A DNA stretch of 64,000 bases, taken from assembly GCA_029265615.1 (NCBI GenBank), contig JAJUIB010000004.1:62001-126000 (forward strand), given 5' to 3'. This DNA is from Spirochaetota bacterium (lineage in GTDB: Bacteria; Spirochaetota; Spirochaetia; Treponematales; Rectinemataceae). The translations under genes were made by a program, and so were the position numbers. The notes beneath the pieces are model-generated. The model was given only the letters and a program-made list of their open reading frames with translations. It had not been told where the DNA came from and did no database searches. Below, one piece after another: positions 43,698-52,262 of this stretch (positions are counted from its first letter, which is position 1; each line of letters opens with the position of its first letter).

Positions 43698-44858
43698 ATG
43701 AAACGCATAGGTGGCATTGTCATCATCGCCCTTGTCGCCGCCTCGCTTGCGGCGGCAGAGCCCCTTTCAACGCTCTCGGCGAAAGATCCGCGGAGCATGG
43801 CGCTCGGCGGGAGCTTTATCTCCCTTGGGACGGGCTACGAGGCCCTTGCGGGCAATCCCGCGGCCTTTGCCCGCGACCGGGGCGAGCTCAGTATCGCGGA
43901 CCTCTCCGCCTGGACCTACATAAAGCCGACTGAAGAAAATATTGCAAAGCTCGCCGAGCTTTCGGGTAGCGAGGAGGAGGTCGCCGCGACGCTGAACGAC
44001 TTTATCACCGACAACGGCTTTGGCGGCGGTCTTGCCCTCGGCATCGGCTACACGGGCCGCGGCCTTGGCATAGGAACCTACCTTGTCGCCGACTCCGCGA
44101 TCGCAGGCACTACGCTCATGGGCGCACAGATGCGGAGCGCCGCCGCCTTCAATGCGGTGCTGGGCCTTGCCGCGCCGATCAGGCTTGGCGCGCTCAAGCT
44201 CTCGCTCGGCGGCGATGTCCGCCCCTTCTTTCGCGCAGATTCTGACGGGCCTTGGGCCTTTTCAGAGATTTTCGGCGCCCTTATGGGTGAGGGCGCCGAG
44301 CCTGTCTCAGTCCTCGAGGGCCAGAAGGTGGTCTCGGGCTTTGGGCTTGCGATGGACTTTGGCGCGCGTCTTGAGCTTGGAAAGAGCCTGAGCATCGGCC
44401 TTGCCCTGCGCGATCTAGCGCCAAGCTATCTCCTTACGGCGGGTACGCTCAGTGACCTCCTTGATGCGCTCTCCGCGGGGACGATCCCTGAGCCTGATTC
44501 TACGGATTCGGAGCGGCGCGCCGAGCTTACGCCCTTTCTTACGGCGGGGATCGCGCTCACGCCGCGCCTCATCCCCTATGTGCTTGAGCCTGCGCTCTAT
44601 GTCGAGCTTCAGGACCCGATCGCGGTTATCAAGGACAACGCCTCCTTCTGGACCATGCTCCATGCGGGTGCCGAGCTTAAGCTTTTGAGCCTTATCTCGC
44701 TCCGCGCGGGACTTAACCGCGGCTGGCCTTCCGCGGGTGTTGGCCTTGACCTCCTCTTTGTGCACATCAGTGCCTCCGTCTTCACGGAGGAGCTGGGGCG
44801 CCGGCCGGGCGACGCCCCCCGCTCGGGCGCCTCGCTTGGCGTCGCGATTCGCTTCTAG
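43698..44858 (+). CDS. Outer-membrane beta-barrel protein A (PorV/FadL-like)
   Basis: 386 residues from ATG 43698 with AAGGAGACGGCC upstream. The signal peptide is IVIIALVAASLAAAE. The conserved opening DPRSMALGGSFISLGTGYEA, followed by NPAAF, is typical of the PorV/TraF/UPF0164-type barrels. The remainder alternates polar and hydrophobic residues and ends in Phe (GVAIRF), as outer-membrane barrels do for BAM recognition. It forms a cassette with lipoprotein A, and the paralogous barrel B is at 45674. Cargo or pore function is unknown. Confidence 0.82.
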   Translation: MKRIGGIVIIALVAASLAAAEPLSTLSAKDPRSMALGGSFISLGTGYEALAGNPAAFARDRGELSIADLSAWTYIKPTEENIAKLAELSGSEEEVAATLNDFITDNGFGGGLALGIGYTGRGLGIGTYLVADSAIAGTTLMGAQMRSAAAFNAVLGLAAPIRLGALKLSLGGDVRPFFRADSDGPWAFSEIFGALMGEGAEPVSVLEGQKVVSGFGLAMDFGARLELGKSLSIGLALRDLAPSYLLTAGTLSDLLDALSAGTIPEPDSTDSERRAELTPFLTAGIALTPRLIPYVLEPALYVELQDPIAVIKDNASFWTMLHAGAELKLLSLISLRAGLNRGWPSAGVGLDLLFVHISASVFTEELGRRPGDAPRSGASLGVAIRF

Positions 44859-44954
44859 GCCTCGAGCAACCCCTCGGCTCGGCCGATAATGCGTAAAGGG
44901 TGGCGCCGCCCCGCCTGCGGGGCGGCGCCTGTGTCGAGGCCCAGGAGGTACGCC

Positions 44955-45662
44955 ATGCGGCGCCCCGCGTTCTGTCCGCTCTTTGTCGCCTGCGCCGTCC
45001 TTGCGACGGGCTGTCAGCAGCTTTTTACCACCTCGCTCGGAAGCTGGGCGGCACGGGAGGCGCCGCCCCTCCCTGCAAGCCTTACACAGGCCGATGCCAC
45101 CCGGTACGCCGAGCTTGCGCTTACAAACCGGGACACTAAGCTCGCCGCCGCCCTCATGCCCGCGCTTAATGCCCTTGTTGCGGAAAATTCCGGCGACCCA
45201 CAGCTCCTTGCCGCCGCGGCGGCGACGGCGGGCGTCGCTACGGGCCTCGACGACGCCTTGGCGACGGCGCTTAATGTGGTGGGACTTCAGGCATTGACGA
45301 GCAGCGACGGGCTTACGTCCGAGCAAACTGATGCGCTCGCCGCCGCCCTTGCCAGCGTGTCGGTAAGCGAGGATGCTGCGTCTATTTTCGGCGCGCTTGC
45401 CACGGCGAACGCGAGCGACCTTGCGGCGGCCGGCGCGACGGCAGGCACCTTTGTCGTCGCCGCCGCGGCGCTGCTCATCGATGCGGCAGGCGGCCAGGAG
45501 GGGATCAAAAAACTTCTCGATGCCGCCACAGATAATGACCCCTCCATCGACCAAAACGTACAGTCGCAGGTTAAGCGCCTTCGTGATGCGGCGAGCGGCC
45601 AGTGGCCGGGGGATCCGCTCGTTCAGGCGCTCACGGGCCTCCTTCCGGCCCTCAGTTCATGA
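44955..45662 (+). CDS. Lipoprotein B of the tandem lipoprotein/beta-barrel cassettes
   Basis: 235 residues from ATG 44955, set by the strong AGGAGG 7 bases upstream. The lipobox is ACAVLATGC. The mature protein is almost entirely Ala/Leu/Asp helix (ALAAALASVSVSEDAASIFG), parallel in layout to lipoprotein A, with the paralogous motif LTQADATRYAELALTNRDTK. No family name is available to me. The barrel B gene starts 11 bases after its stop. Confidence 0.78.
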   Translation: MRRPAFCPLFVACAVLATGCQQLFTTSLGSWAAREAPPLPASLTQADATRYAELALTNRDTKLAAALMPALNALVAENSGDPQLLAAAAATAGVATGLDDALATALNVVGLQALTSSDGLTSEQTDALAAALASVSVSEDAASIFGALATANASDLAAAGATAGTFVVAAAALLIDAAGGQEGIKKLLDAATDNDPSIDQNVQSQVKRLRDAASGQWPGDPLVQALTGLLPALSS

Positions 45663-45673
45663 GGGGGCCGGTG

Positions 45674-46816
45674 ATGCACCGAGGGCGTATACTTGTGGCC
45701 TGTGCCTTCCTCCTCCTTGTATCGGGGGCGGCCTGGGGCGAGGAGCTTGAAGCATTCAGTTTTCGCGATGCCCGCGAGATCGCCCTTGGGGGGCGGCATG
45801 CGGCGCTTTCTGGCGGCGCCGAAGCCTTTCTTGCCAATCCCGCAAGCCTTGGCGCGGCGCGGCCTGAGTTTTCGGCGGCACGGCTCGGCCTTGTCGCCTC
45901 GGGGCCGGTGTTCGACCTTGCAAATCTCGCGCTTGGAGCCGAAGGCGACATTGTTGCGGCGCTTTCCTCCCTCCTTGCAAAATACGACTACAAGCTCTAC
46001 GCCGGATTTGAACTTTCTGGTCCACTTGCCTTCGGGTATGTCGGCGAAGGGCTCGGCTTCGGTCTCTACAATCGGACGAGCCTTAAGGTCAATGCGGCGA
46101 GTATAGCGAGCGTGACGCTCCGCGCGCGCGAGGATGTCCTTATCGCGGGGGGCTACGCCTATCGCCAAGCGCTCGGCGGCGGCCATGCCCTCGATCTTGG
46201 GCTCCTGGCCAAGGGCTTTGTCCGGGCGGAACTTGGAATCACGACGACACTCCCCGGTCTCGAGGCGATCCTTGCAAACCCCCTCGCGCTCCTCGGCGAG
46301 CCCGTTGATCTTACGACCGGCATCGGCCTTGATGCGGGACTCCGCTGGAATTGGAACGAGGTTTTGGCCGCGGGCCTCGTCTGCCGCGACGTCTACAGCC
46401 CCGCCCTTGTTGCCACCTTTGCTTGTCTGGACACGATCGGCGGGACGGCGAGTGCAACGAGATCGGCGCGCATCGCCCCCGACCTTGCCTTCGGTCTTGC
46501 CTGGTCGCCTCCCCTTAGGCGGCTCGGACGCTACCTCGACGGCATAAGCCTTGCCCTCGACTATGGGGATATGCTCGATCTTGCACGGCCCGTCCCGCGC
46601 AACGCCCTCCTCAACCTCGGTATCGGGCTTGAAGTTCGCGCGCTTGACATCCTCGCCTTCCGCATTGGCCTCTCCGAGGCCCTCCTCGCCGCGGGGCTGT
46701 CCTTTGATCTTGGCGCGCTCAGGCTGTGCGCTGCGGCCTGGGGCGACGAACTCGGCATCGAGCCGGGTGACCGGCCGGTCTACAATCTTCTTGTGAGCTT
46801 TGATTTTGTGTACTAA
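45674..46816 (+). CDS. Outer-membrane beta-barrel protein B (paralogue of barrel A)
   Basis: 380 residues from ATG 45674, behind GAGGGGG; an ATG at 45659 overlapping the previous stop is the alternative. The signal peptide is ILVACAFLLLVSGAAWG. The opening RDAREIALGGRHAALSGGAE, followed by NPASL, matches barrel A. The C-terminus LLVSFDFVY ends in an aromatic residue, as for outer-membrane barrels. It completes the second lipoprotein/barrel cassette. tRNA-Lys follows, with its own promoter. Confidence 0.82.
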   Translation: MHRGRILVACAFLLLVSGAAWGEELEAFSFRDAREIALGGRHAALSGGAEAFLANPASLGAARPEFSAARLGLVASGPVFDLANLALGAEGDIVAALSSLLAKYDYKLYAGFELSGPLAFGYVGEGLGFGLYNRTSLKVNAASIASVTLRAREDVLIAGGYAYRQALGGGHALDLGLLAKGFVRAELGITTTLPGLEAILANPLALLGEPVDLTTGIGLDAGLRWNWNEVLAAGLVCRDVYSPALVATFACLDTIGGTASATRSARIAPDLAFGLAWSPPLRRLGRYLDGISLALDYGDMLDLARPVPRNALLNLGIGLEVRALDILAFRIGLSEALLAAGLSFDLGALRLCAAAWGDELGIEPGDRPVYNLLVSFDFVY

Positions 46817-46834
46817 AAAGCGTGCGGGGTGCGG

Positions 46835-46864
46835 TTGACAGAGAGGCCGCCCTCCCGCTACTGT
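46835..46864 (+). promoter_or_regulatory. Promoter of tRNA-Lys
   Basis: A perfect TTGACA (46835-46840) is 18 bp from TACTGT (46859-46864), and the tRNA begins 11 bases later. Confidence 0.65.
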
Positions 46865-46875
46865 ACAGCTTATCC

Positions 46876-46948
46876 GGGCCGCTAGCTCAGTAGGTAGAGC
46901 AACGCCCTTTTAAGGCGTGGGTCACTGGTTCGAACCCAGTGCGGCTCA
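46876..46948 (+). tRNA. tRNA-Lys (anticodon TTT)
   Basis: 73 nt. The acceptor GGGCCGC pairs with GCGGCTC (one G-U), and the D stem is GCTC/GAGC. The anticodon stem-loop is ACGCC-CTTTTAA-GGCGT with anticodon TTT, and the T arm is ACTGG-TTCGAAC-CCAGT. The discriminator is A, and the 3' CCA is not encoded. Confidence 0.96.
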
Positions 46949-46949
46949 A

Positions 46950-47186
46950 AGGGTTTCTTTGTTGTATATGTGCGTACGCTATGAGCCTTCCGTAAACATA
47001 GCCGTGCTCCTCTTTCTCGCACGTTCGAAGTAGCGGTCGGCGATTCTTGAGCTCGGCCTCAAGGCGTGCAATCGGTGTGACGGCTTCTACCCCGTCGCGC
47101 GTGTTTACGGCAATGCGATGAACTGTGCTGCTTGTGGCAAAACGGCGGGCGACCGATTGAACTCCGCCTCGTCGAAAGCCGTGTAA
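46950..47186 (-). pseudogene. Possible remnant of a helix-turn-helix (transposase-like) gene next to tRNA-Lys
   Basis: The 260 bases between tRNA-Lys and 47209 hold no full gene. The minus strand has an open frame without a start, reading GGVQSVARRFATSSTVHRIA and then VTPIARLEAELKNRRPLLRT. This resembles a transposase or regulator helix-turn-helix followed by a helical linker. It is bounded by a stop at 47187-47189. The base composition is less GC-rich than its neighbours. It may be a decayed mobile-element fragment at the tRNA 3' side, or chance. Confidence 0.3.
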
Positions 47187-47208
47187 TTAGTAACAATAAG
47201 CCGCTCGA

Positions 47209-48231
47209 TCATTTTCCCGGCTCCGTGACCGTCCCGGAAGCCGCTCCCGCTGCCGGCTCGGCGGGCGCCGTTCCGGCGGGCGCCGGCGCAGGCGCCTTGC
47301 CTGCCGCCGCTTTTGCCTGCGCGCGCAAAAGCGCGGTGTCGAGCACAATGCCGAGGCTTGCGTCGAAGATAAAGGCGTCGGTCGCAGGCCCGCGGCCGGA
47401 AAGCGCCTCAAGGCCGAAGACGAAAAAGCCGCTATGAAGCTTTCCGCGCAGAGTAACGCCATCCGCTACGCGAACGTTCGTTTCTATGCCGAGAATGAGG
47501 CTCCCGAGCGCGTCGGTTGTGTCCGCGGCCTCGTAGTACTTGGAGCGGAGTTCATAGCCCGCCAGGGCAAGCAGGTTATAGGGGACGTTCTTTTTGAACA
47601 CATCGACCGCGAGGCAGTAGCGCGACAGAGCGTCGACGATGCGTTTGCCCGAACTATCGGTTTCACTGAAGCGTTTTGCGGTCAGCCGTGCAAAGACGAT
47701 GGCGTTCGGCACGTAAAAGCCCGCCTCGAGCTCGGCAAGGGCTTGCGGTTCTTCGGCGAGTGAGTCGGCGAGGACGCCGACGGCAAGGCCGCCGTCGGAG
47801 CGCACGGCGGCGAAGGCGATGCCGGGGAGCTGGAAGCGCACCTGGGTCGAAAGCCCCGCGCTTAAGGGGGTGAGGGGTGAGTTGAAGGCGCCCACAAAGG
47901 GGCCGACGGAAATGCGTGCGGGGCCCCGTTCGAACTGAATCTGCGCGTCGACGCGGTGGCGGAGCACGGGGTCGGTTTCATAGCTCACGCGGAAGGCCGC
48001 CTCGTCGCCGAGGGGGGCGCTGAGCCAGGCCGAGCCGCCGCCGAAGTAGTTGGTCGCCGGAAAGTCACCCGTGATCTGCGTTTGCGCCGACCAGGGAAAG
48101 TGAAGGTTGCCCGCGCGCCCCTCGATGCCGATTTCGAGCGCGTGGAGGGCGGGAACCGTCGTCATGACCGCGAAAAGCGAAAGAATGACGCTCCGGCCGG
48201 GCTTCCTAATTTGCTGGGATTCGTGCCGCAT
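47209..48231 (-). CDS. Outer-membrane-like protein, beta-rich, unknown function
   Basis: 340 residues from ATG 48231, with AAAGGAG 7 bases upstream. The signal peptide is SVILSLFAVMTTVPALHA. The mature protein is made of beta-strand-like segments (AWLSAPLGDEAAFRVSYETD, VDAQIQFERGPARISVGPFV) that suggest a barrel. It ends in a Pro/Ala-rich tail (PAPAPAGTAPAEPAAG) rather than an aromatic residue, so the barrel call is moderate. It is the second gene of a two-gene minus operon with 48259-49473. Confidence 0.72.
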   Translation of the reverse strand: MRHESQQIRKPGRSVILSLFAVMTTVPALHALEIGIEGRAGNLHFPWSAQTQITGDFPATNYFGGGSAWLSAPLGDEAAFRVSYETDPVLRHRVDAQIQFERGPARISVGPFVGAFNSPLTPLSAGLSTQVRFQLPGIAFAAVRSDGGLAVGVLADSLAEEPQALAELEAGFYVPNAIVFARLTAKRFSETDSSGKRIVDALSRYCLAVDVFKKNVPYNLLALAGYELRSKYYEAADTTDALGSLILGIETNVRVADGVTLRGKLHSGFFVFGLEALSGRGPATDAFIFDASLGIVLDTALLRAQAKAAAGKAPAPAPAGTAPAEPAAGAASGTVTEPGK

Positions 48232-48258
48232 CGCGCGCTCCTTTTGTGCGTCCCGAGC

Positions 48259-49473
48259 CTAAAACGAGGTTTTGGCCCCGATGAAGGGCCGGAACATGCC
48301 GTACCAGGTTGCGGGAAAGGGGAAAACCCGGAGATCGAGCTTGAAATTCCACTCAAGGCCCGAGGCGATGGCGGAGAAGTAGGGCGCTATGTCGACGGCG
48401 AGCGTGGTGTCGCTTGTGCTGGCGGTGGGGCGAAAGGCGAGGATGCTCTCGATGCCAAACTGCCGCGCCGATTCGAACATGTTGCCAAAGCGGAGGTTGA
48501 AGCCAAGGTCAAGGGCGCCCGTTTCCTGGGTGGGTTTTTGCCGGTAGACGGAGGGGTGGTAGAACACCGTGATGGCGAATAAGCCTGCGCCGAAATTCAC
48601 GCGCGGTTCGAAAAGGAAGTAGAAGTTCTCGGCGGAGAGGCCTGCTTCAGGGTCGATGCGGGGTGCGCCCACCTGAGCATAGAACTCGCCTACCGATCCC
48701 GGGGCGTAGTAGAAGAGGAGGCCACCGCGGTAATAGCCGTACAGCGAACTTGTTGCATAGCTTGCACCCGCGAAGAGTTCGAGCTTGAGGCGGCCTGAGT
48801 CGAGCATGCCGCGGAGGTCCGCCGACCATTGGCCGGGGCCGAGATCGGCATCCTGGTACACGTAGAGGTAGCTTGCGGCGCGTGGCGCAACAAGGCCGAT
48901 GCGGAATCCCGTGCCGTAGATCCCGTGGATGCCGTCATAGTAGACGCCGGGATTGCCCAGAATGCCTGAGGGGTAGACCATGGGCCCGCGCATCGCCGTC
49001 GTGAAGGGGGCGGCGCCGAAGAGTTCGATAAAGTCATCGCCGGCGCAGAGCGTGCCGAAATTGCCGATAAAGTAGCTTGCCTCGAGACCTGAAATGCCGA
49101 AAAGCCGCCGTGCGGTCAGGGCGACCGTGCGGAGGCGGAGGCCGGGGGCGTAGATGCGGTCGAGGAGGGCCGTCTTTTTTTCGTCGGAGTCAGGCCAGTC
49201 CGGTTTGACGCCCGAGAGCGTCGCAAGATCCTCTTCGACCTTGCTTGACAAAAAGTCGAGCTTAAGGAGGCCTGCGAACTTGTCGCCGCCCTTAATCGAG
49301 AGACCGAAATAGAGGCGGGAATCGACCGCATAAAGCCCCGTTCCCTCGTCGAGGCTCCCGTGGCTCAAGAGTTCAAGCTGGTCGACGCTGAGGCTTGCGG
49401 CATGGGCCGCAGGCGCAGCGGCCGCCGCAAGGGCAAAAAGGACGAGCTGGCGAAGGTGGGCTTTTCCGCGCAT
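48259..49473 (-). CDS. Outer-membrane beta-barrel-like protein, unknown function
   Basis: 404 residues from ATG 49473, with GAGGAGG 10 bases upstream; an upstream ATG at 49512 in the same frame is less likely. The signal peptide is LVLFALAAAAAPAAHA. The body has repeated beta hairpin patterns with aromatic girdles (SYLYVYQDADLGPGQWSADL, YYRGGLLFYYAPGSVGEFYA) and ends FRPFIGAKTSF, with a terminal Phe fitting an outer-membrane barrel. It is followed after 27 bases by the second beta-rich protein. I see no named family. Confidence 0.77.
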   Translation of the reverse strand: MRGKAHLRQLVLFALAAAAAPAAHAASLSVDQLELLSHGSLDEGTGLYAVDSRLYFGLSIKGGDKFAGLLKLDFLSSKVEEDLATLSGVKPDWPDSDEKKTALLDRIYAPGLRLRTVALTARRLFGISGLEASYFIGNFGTLCAGDDFIELFGAAPFTTAMRGPMVYPSGILGNPGVYYDGIHGIYGTGFRIGLVAPRAASYLYVYQDADLGPGQWSADLRGMLDSGRLKLELFAGASYATSSLYGYYRGGLLFYYAPGSVGEFYAQVGAPRIDPEAGLSAENFYFLFEPRVNFGAGLFAITVFYHPSVYRQKPTQETGALDLGFNLRFGNMFESARQFGIESILAFRPTASTSDTTLAVDIAPYFSAIASGLEWNFKLDLRVFPFPATWYGMFRPFIGAKTSF

Positions 49474-49711
49474 GGCCTTGGGGCCTCCTCTGTGGTGCGT
49501 GGCGCGCTGCATACCTAGGAATTTTAGCGCTCCGGCAGGCGAAATGCACAGCCTCCGAGGCGGGATGCAAAAGCCGCCTTTTCATTATCGGCCATCGGCG
49601 CGCGGGGTGAAACGCGAAAGCGCACATATCCTCCCCTCATGCGGCGGCGTTTTCGGAAGGGGCATTCGCGGCCTTGACGGAACGCCGCAACTATATAATG
49701 CTGGAGGAACG

Positions 49712-52240
49712 ATGAGCGACTATCTCGACCCCAACAACGAGGAGCTCCTTAAGGACTTTTTCGCCGAGGCGACAAGCCAGGTGGAGACGCTTGAGCAGAG
49801 CGTCCTCGTGCTCGAGAACGACCCGGGCAACCGTGACGCCGTCGACGAGATATTCCGCGCGGCGCACACGCTGAAAGGCGGCGCGGGCACCGTCGAAATG
49901 ACGGAGCTTGCGCATTTCACCCACCTCGTCGAGGATGTCCTTGACGGAATCCGGTCGGGGAAGGCGGCGGTCGGCGAAGCGCTCATCGACGCCCTGCTCG
50001 CCTCGATCGATGTGATCAAGGCCATGCTCGATGCGCGCGCCAAGGGCGAGACCTACCACGAGGATGTCTCGGCGCTTCAGGCGAAGCTCGCGTCCTTTTT
50101 GCCCGAAGGCGCTTCGTCTAAGGCTGCGGCGAAGATCGCCGCTTCGGCGAACGCCGCTTCGGCGAAGAGTACCGCCCCGGCGTCGAACGTCGAGACAGTG
50201 CAACAGGCGGCTCCTGCCGCCTCCGCTCCGCCTGTGTCCACGACCGGGGAGCTTTCCGAGTACGAAATGCTCGAGCTTCGCGCTGCCGCAGGTGAGGGGA
50301 GGTCGGTCTACAAGCTTTCCCTTGCCTTTAACCCTGACAATGTGATGAACACCGTCTCGGCGATCCATGCCTTCGCGGCGCTGCGCGATGCGGGTTCGAT
50401 TCTCAAGACGGTACCCGATTTCGAAAAGCTCTACGAGGATGCATTTTACCCCAGGGTCGAGTATTTTATCGCCACAGAGCTCGGCCCCGACGCCCTCCGC
50501 AAAAAGGCGCTCATTCCCGATGTCGTGAGCGCGGTCGAGATCGAGGAGCTTAAGCTCGGCGGCGAAGTGCAAAAGCCGCGCAAGCCCATCGACATCAGCG
50601 CCGAAGAGCTTGAGGCCGCCCTCCACGCCTCCTCCAAGGCGGGGTCGGGGCCTGCGCCTGCAGCGCCTTCGCCCGCGGCGAAGCCCGCTACGGTGGAGCG
50701 GCACACTGCGGCGCCGCAAGCTACGTCACAAGAGGCGCAGGTGACTCCTCCGTCTTCCGCTCAGGCGGCCTCCGCCTCTGCCGAGCTCGCCGCCCCGCGC
50801 GAGGACGAAGCGCATCCCAAAGAGGCCGAGGCGAAAAAGGGGCAGGTTCAGCAGGGCTCGGTGCTCCGTGTCGACTCGCGCCGGATCGACAACCTCCTCA
50901 ACCTCGTGTCCGAAACGGTCATCAACAAGGCGACCTTCAACCAGATTTCCACCCGATTCGGCGATCTCATGGGCCAGCTTGGCCAGGCGCAAACCCGCTT
51001 CCGCGAGGGGCTCAAGGATCTTTTCGACGAGCTTCCCGAGCTCCTTGCGGCGATTCAGGCCGGCCGCTCGGCAAAGGAGATCAAAAAAGAGATCGCCGAC
51101 AAGTACGGCTACCTCTATCAGATTTTTGACGGCTTCGAGGCCGACCTCAAAAACGATGTCGCCAAGTTCCGCTCCACTGCACAGAACCTCGGTCGTATCA
51201 CGGGAGAGCTCCAGGAAGGCGTGATGCGCATCCGCATGGTGCCCATCAGCCAGATTTTCAGCCGCTTCCCGCGCCTTGTCCGCGATCTTTCGAAGACGCT
51301 CGACAAAAAGGTGAACCTTGTCATCGAAGGCGAGGACACCGAGCTCGACAAGTCGGTCATCGAAGACCTGCTCGACCCCCTCATGCACTCGGTGCGCAAC
51401 GCACTCGACCATGGCATTGAGAGTCCTGCCGAACGGCGCGTCGCAGGCAAGAGTGAAGAGGGCACCGTCCTCCTCAAGGCCTCGAACGAGGGCAACATGA
51501 TCATCATCGAGATCGCCGACGACGGGAAGGGCATCGACGTCGAGGCGGTCCGCGCAAAGGCGGTCGAGAAGGGGCTCATCCACCCGAACAAGATCCTCAC
51601 CGAGGTCGAGGCCTTCAATCTCATCTTCGATCCGGGCTTTTCCACGGCGAAGGCTGTGACGAACATTTCCGGCCGAGGCGTCGGCCTCGACGTGGTGAAA
51701 CGGCAAATCGAAAAGCTCAACGGAACTGTCACCGTGGCAAGCCAGCGCGGCAAGGGCTCGCGCTTCACGATCAAGTTGCCGCTCACGCTTGCGATCATTC
51801 AGGGGCTTCTTGTGCGGGTGGGCAAGGAGATCTACTCGATCCCGATCACGAGCGTCATCGAGAGTCACCGTATCAAGCCCTCCGACATCCGGATGATCGA
51901 CAACTACGAGGTATTCAACATCCGCAACGATGTCGTCGCCCTCCTCAGGCTGAATCGACTTTTCCGCATCCAGGTTGACGAGCAACGCGAGCACTGCTTC
52001 GTGGTCATCGTCGGTACGGCGGACAAACGGGTCGGGCTCATGGTGGATTCGCTCATCGGCGAGGAAGATGTGGTCATCAAACCCCTGCGCGACCAGTTTA
52101 CGGTCTCGCCGGGCATTGCGGGTGCCTCGATTCTGGGTGACGGTTCCGTGTGCCTCATTATCGACGTAAGCCAGCTCCTTGAGCTCGGCCTTAAGCGCGA
52201 ACTCGAGGAGCGCAGGCGCCTCGAGGCGACAATCCGCTGA
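49712..52240 (+). CDS. cheA: Chemotaxis histidine kinase CheA
   Basis: 842 residues from ATG 49712 (GGAGG 5 bases upstream). P1 has the phosphoacceptor His in IFRAAHTLKGGAGTVEM. A Pro/Ala linker separates a possible P2-like region (GEGRSVYKLSLAFNPDNVMN). P3 dimerisation follows LRVDSRRIDNLLNLVSETVI. The ATP-binding P4 has HSVRNALDHGIE, ADDGKGID and GRGVGLDVV. The CheW-like P5 ends the protein. Known role: couples receptors to the CheY pool. P3 carries an unusually long insert (QTRFREGLKDLFDELPELLA onward), as in some spirochaete CheA. It is the first gene of the chemotaxis operon. Confidence 0.96.
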   Translation: MSDYLDPNNEELLKDFFAEATSQVETLEQSVLVLENDPGNRDAVDEIFRAAHTLKGGAGTVEMTELAHFTHLVEDVLDGIRSGKAAVGEALIDALLASIDVIKAMLDARAKGETYHEDVSALQAKLASFLPEGASSKAAAKIAASANAASAKSTAPASNVETVQQAAPAASAPPVSTTGELSEYEMLELRAAAGEGRSVYKLSLAFNPDNVMNTVSAIHAFAALRDAGSILKTVPDFEKLYEDAFYPRVEYFIATELGPDALRKKALIPDVVSAVEIEELKLGGEVQKPRKPIDISAEELEAALHASSKAGSGPAPAAPSPAAKPATVERHTAAPQATSQEAQVTPPSSAQAASASAELAAPREDEAHPKEAEAKKGQVQQGSVLRVDSRRIDNLLNLVSETVINKATFNQISTRFGDLMGQLGQAQTRFREGLKDLFDELPELLAAIQAGRSAKEIKKEIADKYGYLYQIFDGFEADLKNDVAKFRSTAQNLGRITGELQEGVMRIRMVPISQIFSRFPRLVRDLSKTLDKKVNLVIEGEDTELDKSVIEDLLDPLMHSVRNALDHGIESPAERRVAGKSEEGTVLLKASNEGNMIIIEIADDGKGIDVEAVRAKAVEKGLIHPNKILTEVEAFNLIFDPGFSTAKAVTNISGRGVGLDVVKRQIEKLNGTVTVASQRGKGSRFTIKLPLTLAIIQGLLVRVGKEIYSIPITSVIESHRIKPSDIRMIDNYEVFNIRNDVVALLRLNRLFRIQVDEQREHCFVVIVGTADKRVGLMVDSLIGEEDVVIKPLRDQFTVSPGIAGASILGDGSVCLIIDVSQLLELGLKRELEERRRLEATIR

Positions 52241-52262
52241 CCCTAGGCGAAGGAAGTTGAGC

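Noticed and set aside
49674-49699. TTGACG and TATAAT just before cheA as its promoter
   Set aside because: The spacer is only 14 bp and the TATAAT lies 12 bases before the ATG, so the transcript would lack the GGAGG site. It is probably coincidental.
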